This document shows positions 45,338 to 54,219 of a stretch of DNA of 64,000 nucleotides, piece after piece; within the stretch, counting starts at the first letter, position 1, and every line of letters begins with the position of its first letter. A program made the position numbers and the translations under genes. A model generated the notes under the pieces. It was given only the letters and a program-made list of their open reading frames with translations, was not told the DNA's origin and did not search any database. The DNA comes from Fibrisoma montanum (lineage in GTDB: Bacteria; Bacteroidota; Bacteroidia; Cytophagales; Spirosomataceae), in contig NZ_QXED01000005.1 of assembly GCF_003583365.1 (NCBI RefSeq), forward strand, positions 248,001 through 312,000. Direction: 5' to 3'.

Positions 45338-46242
45338 GCGACTTTCTGAAGATAGACTCCATTAGTCAGCTGCACCGGATGCTGGGGTACGAAAAACCCC
45401 GGCATCCGTTGGTAACCGTGATCGACTACGGCCAGGTTACGGCTCACCCGGAGCATTACAACGTCAGAATCGTGGTCGATTTTTACGTCATCAGCCTCAA
45501 GAGCCCCGCTCCCAGGTCCATGCAGTACGGTCGGCAGTACTACGACTTCGAGGAAGGAACGATGATGTTTATGGCGCCGGGGCAGGTCTTCTCCGTTCAG
45601 GCGTTCAACGAAGAGACACAGTACGAGGGCTGGGGACTCTACTTCCACCCCGATCTGCTCGCTCATTCCGATTTGGGCCGGAAGATGAAGGACTACACAT
45701 TCTTTTCCTACGCCGTCAGCGAAGCCCTGCACGTGTCGGACGAGGAGCGGCAAACCCTTTCGGTGCTGGTTGATACGATACGCAGCGAATACAGCGGGAA
45801 CCTGGACCCCTACAGCCAGCGGGTGATTGTTACGGCAATTGAACAACTGCTCAACTACGCCCACCGCTTTTACGGGCGGCAGTTTCTGACCCGGCAAAAG
45901 CTCAATACGGACCTGGTTTCCCGGTTTGAGGAACTGCTGATCGGCTACTTTCAGACTAACCAGCAGCGCGAAAACGGCCTGCCGGGTGTAGAATACCTGG
46001 CCGGCCAGCTGGGTCTTTCAGCCGGCTACCTGACCGATCTGCTGAAACGGGAAACGGGTAAAACGGCTAAGGAGTATGTCCAGCACTACGTCATCGAACA
46101 GGCCAAGCTGAGGTTGTTGAGCACCAGCGAAACCGTCAACGAAATTGCCTATGGGCTGGGCTTTGAGTATCCACAGTACTTTAACCGGCTCTTCAAAGCA
46201 AAAACCGGCATGACCCCCATGGCGTATCGGACTCCAAATTGA
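45334..46242 (+). CDS. AraC-family transcriptional regulator coupled to the SDR gene
   Basis: 302 residues. The N-terminal part (about 25-170) is a cupin-like sensing domain of the type seen in Bacteroidota AraC proteins (FEEGTMMFMAPGQVFSV, GWGLYFHPDLL). The C-terminal double HTH has VEYLAGQLGLSAGYLTDLLK, TGKTAKEYVQHYVIEQAK, ETVNEIAYGLGFEYPQYF and TGMTPMAYR. Its start overlaps the SDR stop. It converges with run D, and a shared hairpin lies between the stops. Likely an autoregulator of the SDR pair. Ligand unknown. Confidence 0.92.
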   Translation: MSDFLKIDSISQLHRMLGYEKPRHPLVTVIDYGQVTAHPEHYNVRIVVDFYVISLKSPAPRSMQYGRQYYDFEEGTMMFMAPGQVFSVQAFNEETQYEGWGLYFHPDLLAHSDLGRKMKDYTFFSYAVSEALHVSDEERQTLSVLVDTIRSEYSGNLDPYSQRVIVTAIEQLLNYAHRFYGRQFLTRQKLNTDLVSRFEELLIGYFQTNQQRENGLPGVEYLAGQLGLSAGYLTDLLKRETGKTAKEYVQHYVIEQAKLRLLSTSETVNEIAYGLGFEYPQYFNRLFKAKTGMTPMAYRTPN

Positions 46243-46244
46243 TG

Positions 46245-46283
46245 GGGCCTGGCAGAGATTCCCCATTCTCCTCTGCCAAGCCC
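46245..46283. terminator. Bidirectional terminator between the AraC gene and run D
   Basis: GGGCCTGGCAGAG (46245-46257) and CTCTGCCAAGCCC (46271-46283) pair at 12 of 13 positions with a 13-nt loop, between the converging stops at 46242 and 46289. Confidence 0.68.
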
Positions 46284-46288
46284 TATCG

Positions 46289-48916
46289 TTACTCGCTTCG
46301 TAAGCTTTTGACCGGATTAACCAACGCTGCTTTGATAGCCTGGAAACTGACCGTTAGCAACGTGAGGAGTACCGCGCCCAGGATTGCCACCGCAAAAATC
46401 CACCACGACAGCTCCGTACGGTACTGGTAATTCTGAAGCCAGCCGCTCATGAAGTAATAGGCAATCGGGACGGCAATCAGGCAGGCGATGAGGACCAGCA
46501 CCACAAAGTCTTTCGAGAGCATCTGCCACACGTTGGCCACCGACGCGCCCAGCACTTTGCGAATGCCAATCTCCTTAGTGCGTTGCTCAGCCGTAAAGGA
46601 AGCCAGACCAAATATCCCCAGGCAACTAATTAATACAGCCAAACCCGCAAAGAAAGTAGATAGCTTCCCAATTCGTTCTTCGGCACCAAACTTGGCTCTG
46701 TACTCATCATCCACGAACTTGTACTCGAACGGAACCGAAGGTACTACTGCCTTGAAGACGGCCTCTATCTTCGATAAAGCATCATTGACGCTGGTCTGCG
46801 GGTTGATCTTAACAAATAGCCATCGCTTGTAGCCCCGTAGCGAAAAGATCGTCGGGCGAACCGGCTCGAAGGGCGAATCCATCACCATATCCTTGATAAC
46901 TCCCAGAATTCGGAACGTGCCTTTGTGCCAATCGTCCGATCGAACGATTTCGCCGACCGGTTTTTTTAGACCCATCACTTTTACGGCTGCTTCATTAACT
47001 ACTAAGCCCGAGGAGTCACTCGGAAATTGCCGCGAAAAGTCGCGTCCTGCTACAAATTGCCAGCCAATAGTTTTGCCGTACTCATACGAAACGCCCAGCG
47101 TGCCGAAGTCGTCATCAGCTCCAGGGACTTTACCGGTCCATTCAAAGCCCGTGTTATTGGAGCCGACTTTCGTGAGTGGACTGGCCGATTCGGCCACTTC
47201 GTAGACTACACCGGTTCGGAGCAGTTCGCCACGGAGCACATCAACCTTGTCCAACAAGCCATTCTCGGGGAAACTCAACAGGCCATTGCGCGAGTATCCA
47301 ACCGGACGATTCTTGACGAACTGAATCTGGTGATGCACGACAAGGGTACCGATAATTAAGGCAATGGAAATTGTGAACTGAAAAACGACCAACAGCTTGC
47401 GGGAGTAAGCCGCCGAACGTCCGCTTAAGATACCACCTTTCAATGTCCTGATTGGCTGCAAGGAAGACAGATAGAAAGCCGGATAGCTGCCCGCTAACAA
47501 GGCCGTGAATCCAGTGAAGGTTAGACCTGCAATCCAGAAAACCGGATTTGTCCACAGAAGGGCTATTGTCTTATCAGCAACGCCATTAAACCAAGGTAGT
47601 ATAACCTGAACTATCCCTAAACACACCATAAAGGCAAGCCCGGCCATGAGCAGTGATTCACTCAGAAACTGCCCAACCAACTGAGCCCGCTGCGAGCCAA
47701 CGGCTTTGCGGATGCCTACCTCTTTAGCGCGTTTTTCGGAGCGGGCGGTTGACAGATTCATAAAGTTGATGCAGGCCAAGAGCAGCACAAACACGCCGAT
47801 GATACCATAAAACCACACAAACTTTACTCCCTCACTCGTGACCTTGACTCCGTTTTCAAAGGTTGAATACAAATGCCACTGACTCATGGGGTGCAGAAAT
47901 ACTTCCGGCTTTTGGGCTGCTTTTTTCGCATCCAAGTGCTTGAGCATGATGTTCTTCAGTTTACTCGAAACTTGCTCAAACGTGGTATGAGGGGCTATCT
48001 GCACGTAGATGGGGAAATTGTTTTCGCCCCACTTGTCCTGCGCTTCCTTTACCCACGGGTTAATTGACGCGTATAAATCAAAGGGGGCGATATAGGTTAC
48101 GTCTTTGAATTCGGAATTAGTAGGTAAATCTTTATACACGCCTGTCACTTTGGCTTCTGCTTTCGTGTCAATCGTCACAATCTGGTTAATCGGGTCAGCG
48201 CCACCGAATAACTTTTGAGCCAGCGATGCCGACAGCAGAATAGAGTTTGTCTCCCGAAGACTGGCCCGGCTCCCGCGAAGCATGCGTAAGCTCAGCATAT
48301 CCGGCGCTTCGGATTGCATGAACCGCCCGGATTGCGTGAACTCATCGTCGCCGTTGGCAATAATGTAATTCACCGGCTGCGTTGACATGACAACGTGGGT
48401 GAAGTCACCGCTAAAGGACGACCGTAGTTCCTGGCCAAGCGGAGTCGGACTGGATTGACCACCCGTTTCTTTCTTGCCGTCGATGGTAAAGTGCCGCAGG
48501 ACCGTGGCGATGCGGTCGTAGTTCTGGTGATATTTATTGTAAGATAGCTCGTCCCAAACCCACAGCCCAATCAGCATAGCAACGGCCATACCGCTCGCTA
48601 AACCGGTAATATTGATGAATGAGTACACCCGGTTCTTAGCCAGATTCCGGAACGCGACGGTCAGATAATTGCGGATCATGTCAGTGTGTGTTGGTCTGGG
48701 ATACTCACTTTTTTGTCGTTTTATAAGCGAGGGGCGCATCAGGCTTACCACGTCGCGTATGTAGCGCCACCGCGCTTTTTGCACCCCTACTGTTGCTACT
48801 CGTTCATGAAACAGCTCATTGAGGTCGCCCTCCATCTCGTCGAGTCGGTGCGGGGCGCAGAACCAGCGCAGCAGGCGCGTAGCCCAGCGCGGGGGTGAAG
48901 GTCTGACTGACGCCAT
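46289..48916 (-). CDS. FtsX/MacB-type permease with prefix domain, run D gene 5
   Basis: 875 residues from ATG 48916 (MASVRPSPPRWATRLLRWF), 2 bp after the preceding stop. The open frame upstream to 49036 overlaps the previous gene and is rejected. The prefix is of the run D type (CAPHRLDEMEGDLNELFHERV), core from MIRNYLTVAFRNL, TM1 near 103-123. The FtsX motif NFMNLSTARSEKRAKEVGIRK is near 375 with AVGSQRAQLVGQFLSES. TM5 is QFTISIALIIGTLVV. The second periplasmic domain has YGKTIGWQFVAGRDFSR, and the C-terminal block LISCLGIFGLASFTAEQ ends NPVKSLRSE. Intact. Last gene of run D, terminating at the hairpin shared with the AraC gene. Confidence 0.93.
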   Translation of the reverse strand: MASVRPSPPRWATRLLRWFCAPHRLDEMEGDLNELFHERVATVGVQKARWRYIRDVVSLMRPSLIKRQKSEYPRPTHTDMIRNYLTVAFRNLAKNRVYSFINITGLASGMAVAMLIGLWVWDELSYNKYHQNYDRIATVLRHFTIDGKKETGGQSSPTPLGQELRSSFSGDFTHVVMSTQPVNYIIANGDDEFTQSGRFMQSEAPDMLSLRMLRGSRASLRETNSILLSASLAQKLFGGADPINQIVTIDTKAEAKVTGVYKDLPTNSEFKDVTYIAPFDLYASINPWVKEAQDKWGENNFPIYVQIAPHTTFEQVSSKLKNIMLKHLDAKKAAQKPEVFLHPMSQWHLYSTFENGVKVTSEGVKFVWFYGIIGVFVLLLACINFMNLSTARSEKRAKEVGIRKAVGSQRAQLVGQFLSESLLMAGLAFMVCLGIVQVILPWFNGVADKTIALLWTNPVFWIAGLTFTGFTALLAGSYPAFYLSSLQPIRTLKGGILSGRSAAYSRKLLVVFQFTISIALIIGTLVVHHQIQFVKNRPVGYSRNGLLSFPENGLLDKVDVLRGELLRTGVVYEVAESASPLTKVGSNNTGFEWTGKVPGADDDFGTLGVSYEYGKTIGWQFVAGRDFSRQFPSDSSGLVVNEAAVKVMGLKKPVGEIVRSDDWHKGTFRILGVIKDMVMDSPFEPVRPTIFSLRGYKRWLFVKINPQTSVNDALSKIEAVFKAVVPSVPFEYKFVDDEYRAKFGAEERIGKLSTFFAGLAVLISCLGIFGLASFTAEQRTKEIGIRKVLGASVANVWQMLSKDFVVLVLIACLIAVPIAYYFMSGWLQNYQYRTELSWWIFAVAILGAVLLTLLTVSFQAIKAALVNPVKSLRSE

Positions 48917-48918
48917 CG

Positions 48919-51579
48919 TCACTCGCTTCGTAAGCTTTTGACCGGATTCATCAGGGCAGCTTTGATGGCCTGGAAACTGACCGTCAGTAGCGTTATAAGC
49001 AACGCACCAGCGCCCGCCAAAGCGAAAATCCACCACGACAACTCAGTGCGGTACGTGTAATTCTGCAGCCAGCCGCTCATGGAATAGAAGGCAGTCGGGA
49101 TGGCGATCAGGCAGGCTACGATGACGAGCACCACAAAGTCTTTGGAAAGCATCTGCCACAGGCTGGCCACTGATGCGCCCAATATTTTACGGATGCCGAT
49201 CTCTTTCGTCCGTTGCTCGGCGGTGAACGAGGCCAGACCAAACAGACCCAGGCAGGAGATCAAGACAGCCAGCGAGGCAAAGAAGCCGGCCAGTGTACCA
49301 ATTCGTTCTTCGGCCGCAAACTTGGCAGCATACTCCTGATCGACGAATTTATACTCAAAAGGAGCTGAGGGAATGAGTTTTTTGAAGACGGCTTCAATCT
49401 TGAACAAGGCGTCGCTCGCGGTTACTTCTGGCCGAATCTTAATGTTGATCCAGCTTACTGACCCGTTGTGCCCTTTAATGTAGAAGACCGTAGGAATAAT
49501 AGGTTCATAAGGCGACTCCATCACCATGTCTTTAATGACGCCCAGAATTCGGTACTGAATAGGTGGTTTGTTGTTCTCCCACCACCTCCAGGTGACCAGT
49601 TCACCGACCGCAGCGTCGGCTGCCGGATTGGCTAAGCCCATGTACCTGGCTGCTGCCTCATTGATAACCATGCCTAAGGAGTCACTGGCGTATTTTCGGG
49701 AGAAGTCCCGGCCCGCTACAAACTGCCAGCCAACTGTTTTCCCGTGTTCGTGAGTTACCGCCAGCGTACCAAAGCTTTCGTCTTTACGGGGGTCTTTCCC
49801 CTTCCACTCAAATCCGTTATTGCCTGAATAAACGTCTGTAACGGGTCCCATCGACTGCGACATTTCAGCCACTACGCCCGTGTTCTTCAGTTCACGTCTC
49901 AACACATCGTACTTACCGTAAAAATCATCAGACTTCATTGGCATCGTGATCAGACCTTCTCGCGAATAACCCACTGGTCGTTGCTTGGCGTACTGAATTT
50001 GTCGATAGACGATGATGGTGCTGATGATGAGCGTTACCGAAACGGTGAACTGAACGACGACCAGTACCCTACGGGGAACGGCCGCAAAACGCCCTACTCG
50101 GAACGTTCCCTTGAGCACTTTGACCGGCTGGAACGAGGATAGATACAATGCCGGATAACTACCCGCTAATAAACCAGTAATAAAAACGAAGGCCGTACTT
50201 GTCGCCCAGAACCAGCCATTGTTCCAGGGCATTACGATCTGCTTGGCGACCAGATTATTAAACCAGTTCAGCGAGACGGTAGTAAGAAACAGGGCCACCA
50301 CCAGTGCGAGCATGGCTACTAAGAATGACTCGCTAAAAAACTGACTGATCAGTTGCCCACGTACCGACCCGACGGTTTTACGAATGCCCACTTCTTTCGC
50401 GCGTTTTTCGGAGCGGGCCGTGCTCAGGTTCATGAAATTGATACAGGCCAGGAGTAACACAAATCCACCAATAATGCCAACCAACCATACCATCTGCACT
50501 GGCCCTTTGTTGATCTGGCCCCTCTCGTAAGGAAACAAGTGCCACCGACTCATGGGATAGAGTAAAATCTGCGGTTTGCGCGCCGACTCTTCAGGCAAGT
50601 GAGCGATGTTGTTAAGTTCGGCATTTTTGATCCGTTCGGAGACCTGATCAAACGTCGAACCGGCTGGGATTTCCGCGTAGATTTTAATAAAATGATTACG
50701 CCAATTATCAATAGCTCTTTTTTCAATCCAGTCATTCTCTTGAAGGAAAAGTGCCCAGGTTGTTAGGAATCTGGTTTTATGAAATTCGGTATTCAGCGGA
50801 AGGTCTTCGTAGACGCCGGTCACTTTCACTTGCGTCTGGTTATTGAGCGTAATCACTTTGTTGAGCGGGTCGGCGTCGCCGAATAGCGCCCGAGCTGTTT
50901 GAGCAGAAATCAAGATTGCATTTGGGTCGTTCAGACCAGCCCGATTGCCATAGATCATTTTTAGGCTGAGCATCTCGGGGGCTTCCGGATCCATGAACTG
51001 CCCCGTGACGGACAGTTTGTTGTCGCCGGCCGCCAGAATCTTGTCTTGTTGAAATGACGCCCGTACCAGGTGCCTGAAGGTATCGCGGTACTTAGTTTTA
51101 AGCTCCGTTCCCAAGGGATAGACCATAGTCTGACCAACGCCAGTCTCACCCTCGTGAATTTGTTGTTTGACGACCTGCGCAATGCGGTCGTAGTTTTGGT
51201 GGTAATTGTTAAACGATAGCTCATCCCAGATCCAAAGACCATTGAGCATAGCCACCGCCATACCTACGGCCAGACCACCAATGTTAATGGCCGAATAACC
51301 TTTGTTTTTGGTGAGGTTACGCCAGGCGATTTTGATGTAATTACGTAGCATATCAGTAAATAAAGGATCAGGATATTCAGCTGGTTGTCGTCGAATAATA
51401 AAAGGTCGCATCAGGCTCAGCACATCGCGCCAGTAGCGCCACCGCGCCTGACGCAGCCCCTCCATCTCGACCCGCTGGTGAAACAGCTCGTCGAGGTCGC
51501 CCTCCAGCTCATCGAGTCGGTGCGGGGCGCAGAACCAGCGCAGCAGGCGTTGGGCTAAGGGCGGAGGGGCAGCACTCAT
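48919..51579 (-). CDS. FtsX/MacB-type permease with prefix domain, run D gene 4
   Basis: 886 residues from ATG 51579 (MSAAPPPLAQRLLRWFCAP), 4 bp after the preceding stop. Prefix with HRLDELEGDLDELFHQRVEM, core from MLRNYIKIAWRNL, TM1 near 102-122 (the unusual NGLWIWDE follows it). FtsX motif near 376 (NFMNLSTARSEKRAKEVGIRKTVGS), TM5 with QFTVSVTLIISTIIV. The second periplasmic domain has HGKTVGWQFVAGRDFSR and an insertion around PAADAAVGELVTWRWWENN. The C-terminal block LISCLGLFGLASFTAEQ ends NPVKSLRSE. Very similar to gene 5 and to run A gene 2. Substrate unknown. Confidence 0.93.
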   Translation of the reverse strand: MSAAPPPLAQRLLRWFCAPHRLDELEGDLDELFHQRVEMEGLRQARWRYWRDVLSLMRPFIIRRQPAEYPDPLFTDMLRNYIKIAWRNLTKNKGYSAINIGGLAVGMAVAMLNGLWIWDELSFNNYHQNYDRIAQVVKQQIHEGETGVGQTMVYPLGTELKTKYRDTFRHLVRASFQQDKILAAGDNKLSVTGQFMDPEAPEMLSLKMIYGNRAGLNDPNAILISAQTARALFGDADPLNKVITLNNQTQVKVTGVYEDLPLNTEFHKTRFLTTWALFLQENDWIEKRAIDNWRNHFIKIYAEIPAGSTFDQVSERIKNAELNNIAHLPEESARKPQILLYPMSRWHLFPYERGQINKGPVQMVWLVGIIGGFVLLLACINFMNLSTARSEKRAKEVGIRKTVGSVRGQLISQFFSESFLVAMLALVVALFLTTVSLNWFNNLVAKQIVMPWNNGWFWATSTAFVFITGLLAGSYPALYLSSFQPVKVLKGTFRVGRFAAVPRRVLVVVQFTVSVTLIISTIIVYRQIQYAKQRPVGYSREGLITMPMKSDDFYGKYDVLRRELKNTGVVAEMSQSMGPVTDVYSGNNGFEWKGKDPRKDESFGTLAVTHEHGKTVGWQFVAGRDFSRKYASDSLGMVINEAAARYMGLANPAADAAVGELVTWRWWENNKPPIQYRILGVIKDMVMESPYEPIIPTVFYIKGHNGSVSWINIKIRPEVTASDALFKIEAVFKKLIPSAPFEYKFVDQEYAAKFAAEERIGTLAGFFASLAVLISCLGLFGLASFTAEQRTKEIGIRKILGASVASLWQMLSKDFVVLVIVACLIAIPTAFYSMSGWLQNYTYRTELSWWIFALAGAGALLITLLTVSFQAIKAALMNPVKSLRSE

Positions 51580-51583
51580 ACGA

Positions 51584-54217
51584 TTACTCGCTACGTAATG
51601 ACTTGACCGGATTAATTAGAGCGGCTTTAATGGCCTGAAAACTGACTGTCAACAAGACGATTACTATGGCCGAGCTTAGCGCGATAGTGAACGTATTAAT
51701 GCCAATCGAAATGCGGTACGTGTACCCTTGAAGCCATTTATTCATAGCGTACCAGCCAATTGGTGCTCCAATGACAAACGCGATGACGGTTAGATAGATA
51801 AACTCTTTGGTAAGGAGTTGGACAATACTGGTTACGGAGGCTCCCAAGGTTTTTCGAATGCCAATCTCTTTTGTTCGTTGCTGAGCCGTGTAGGCAGCTA
51901 GTCCAAATAGTCCTAAACAGGCGATAAAGATTGTCAGCCCGGAAAAGAGACTAGTCAGAGTACCAACACGTTGTTCGTCAGCGAACTTGGCTTCATACGA
52001 CTCGTCGGCGAACGTATAGGCAAATGGATACGCTGGATTATACTTTTTGAAGATTGCTTCGGTAGTTTCCAGGTTTCTGGCCAGCGTGTTAGCCGGATTT
52101 AACCGGATGCTTGTCCAACCGAGACCTATCGGACTACCCGGACCCGTAACAACAACCGGGTTAACGGGATCGTAAGGTGACGCAAATACGAAGTCCTTCA
52201 CCACACCAACTATATGCCAATCGCGATCATGAAAGTGAATAGTTGTTCCAACCGGGTTTTTCAAATGCATCGTTTTGACGGCCGTTTCGTTCAGCATGAC
52301 TGCCGTAGAATCCGTTGGATACTGACGAACGTTAATTTCCCGACCTGACAGCAACTTTGCACCTGTTGTTTTAAGGAAATTGGCGTCGGTGCCAAACCGG
52401 TCAAACTCGATATCCTTGTCGGCTTTGGTGCTGCCAGGCCAAGAAAGACCCCACTGACGAGAATTGATCTCGGTAAGAGGGCCAAGTGATCGGCTAACCG
52501 AAACAGCGGCTCCGCTACGGATCAGATCCTGTTGCAGCGCGTCGTAATGCGATGGCAAGTCGCCGTGCAGGAAGGAGAATAGAAGGTTATTTTGATCGTA
52601 CCCACTTTCTCGGTTTTGACCGTACTGAATTTGTTGCTGAATAACCAGCGTGGCTATAATCAGGACAATAGCAAACGTAAACTGAAGAACGACCAGGCCT
52701 TTTCTGGGCGAAAACGTAGCCGTTACGGGCTGTAATGTTCCTTTCAGGACGCGTATAGGCTGGAAGTTCGCGAGATAAAAAGCCGGATAGCTTCCCGCTA
52801 GTATACCTGTAAGCAGAACAAACCCCAGCGCCGTGAGCCAGAAGTCAATCGAGCTAAACGGTAACGAGAGCTGTTTACCCGTTACGGTATTAAACAAGGG
52901 CATACAAAGCGCAATGAGCAGTAAGGCCACAATGCCAGCAAACAAGGCGAGCAACACGGATTCACTAATAAACTGAAAAATTAGAGAGCGTTTCTGGGCC
53001 CCAGCTACTTTTCGAATGCCAACTTCCTTTGCTCGTTTTTCACTACGGGCCGTGCTCAGATTAATGAAGTTGACAGCGGCAATGAGCAGAATAAACGCGG
53101 CAATCAGACCAAACAAACGAACGGTAACAATCTTGCCATCAACCAGGGAACCATTTTCCTGCTCCGAAAATAAGTGCCATTTCCTGGCCGGGTGGAGAAA
53201 AATCTGACGGTTCGACACATCATCCAGAACGCCTTTAAGGCGCTGAGCAGTGACGTGCTTAATTTTGTTCTCCGTGATAACCGGGTCTACCTCATCTTTC
53301 AGCAGAACAAACGTATACTCATTGTTCGAAGCCCAGTCGTCGGAACCCCAACCTGATGATATGAAATATGTATACGGGAGTAGATACGATACATGGCTGA
53401 ATCGCGAATTGTTGGGTAGGTCATCCAGCACACCAGTTACCGAAAAGCTATCCTTATGGTCAACCTGAATGATTTTACCCAGCGCTTGAGTCGTTCCAAA
53501 CAGTTTTTCGGCTAATGATTTAGTGATAACGATGCCAGCAGGCTCTGAGAGGGACGTTCGGGGATTGCCCGTTATAAAGGGTAAATCAAATAAATTCAGG
53601 AAGGCAGGTTCCGCAAATGCACCGTCGATACTCAGGTTTTTCTCATTAGTAGTCAGAATAAACGTAGTCGGTCGATACCGGGACGCATCTTCAATGTCGG
53701 CGTAGTCTTGTTTCAGGACTGGCGCTAAAGGGCGTGGGGTTGTTTCCCAAGCTTGTGTGATACCACTAAACTTGTCGCGGTTGTATACCTGAAAGAGACG
53801 ATCAGTTTTGTTATAAAATCGATCATAGGTTAATTCACTCTGTATCCACAGAATGATAAGGGCCGAAGCCGCCATTCCCACAGCCAGCCCGGCAATATTG
53901 ATAAACGTGTAGCTTTTGGCGCGAGCCAGATTTCGAAACGCGACGGTTAAATAATTACGGATCATGTCTGTATAGCTTGGGGTTGGATATTGCCGGTACG
54001 CTGGATCGTTTGATTGTCGTCTCATTAGTGAAGGCCGCATCAAGCTTGCTACGTCACGCCAGTAGCGCCACCGCGCCTGACGCAGCCCCTCCATCTCGAC
54101 CCGTTGCTGGAACAGCTCGTCGAGGTCGTCTTCCAGCTCGTCGAGCCGTTGCGGGGCGCAGAACAAGCGCAGCAGGCGCGTGGCCCAGCGCGGGGGTGAA
54201 GGTCTGACCGACGCCAT
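51584..54217 (-). CDS. FtsX/MacB-type permease with prefix domain, run D gene 3 (mosaic)
   Basis: 877 residues from ATG 54217 (MASVRPSPPRWATRLLRLF), 2 bp after the preceding stop. The prefix (CAPQRLDELEDDLDELFQQRV) is a run D prefix almost identical at the DNA level to its neighbours, but the core differs from them: TM1 with ASALIILWIQSELTYDRFY, FtsX motif AVNFINLSTARSEKRAKEVGIRKVAGAQKRSL, TM5 with QFTFAIVLIIATLVI, and C-terminal FIACLGLFGLAAYTAQQ ending NPVKSLRSE. There is an extra NDPAYRQY stretch in the linker. The core looks clearly AT-richer than the prefix and flanking genes, suggesting that a differently derived permease core was joined to a local prefix. Both FtsX halves remain intact. 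Confidence 0.92.
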   Translation of the reverse strand: MASVRPSPPRWATRLLRLFCAPQRLDELEDDLDELFQQRVEMEGLRQARWRYWRDVASLMRPSLMRRQSNDPAYRQYPTPSYTDMIRNYLTVAFRNLARAKSYTFINIAGLAVGMAASALIILWIQSELTYDRFYNKTDRLFQVYNRDKFSGITQAWETTPRPLAPVLKQDYADIEDASRYRPTTFILTTNEKNLSIDGAFAEPAFLNLFDLPFITGNPRTSLSEPAGIVITKSLAEKLFGTTQALGKIIQVDHKDSFSVTGVLDDLPNNSRFSHVSYLLPYTYFISSGWGSDDWASNNEYTFVLLKDEVDPVITENKIKHVTAQRLKGVLDDVSNRQIFLHPARKWHLFSEQENGSLVDGKIVTVRLFGLIAAFILLIAAVNFINLSTARSEKRAKEVGIRKVAGAQKRSLIFQFISESVLLALFAGIVALLLIALCMPLFNTVTGKQLSLPFSSIDFWLTALGFVLLTGILAGSYPAFYLANFQPIRVLKGTLQPVTATFSPRKGLVVLQFTFAIVLIIATLVIQQQIQYGQNRESGYDQNNLLFSFLHGDLPSHYDALQQDLIRSGAAVSVSRSLGPLTEINSRQWGLSWPGSTKADKDIEFDRFGTDANFLKTTGAKLLSGREINVRQYPTDSTAVMLNETAVKTMHLKNPVGTTIHFHDRDWHIVGVVKDFVFASPYDPVNPVVVTGPGSPIGLGWTSIRLNPANTLARNLETTEAIFKKYNPAYPFAYTFADESYEAKFADEQRVGTLTSLFSGLTIFIACLGLFGLAAYTAQQRTKEIGIRKTLGASVTSIVQLLTKEFIYLTVIAFVIGAPIGWYAMNKWLQGYTYRISIGINTFTIALSSAIVIVLLTVSFQAIKAALINPVKSLRSE

Positions 54218-54219
54218 CG

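Noticed and set aside
48917-49036. A longer N-terminus for the last run D permease
   Set aside because: The extra 40 residues overlap the coding end of the preceding permease. The ATG at 48916 aligns with the start of the paralogue at 54217.
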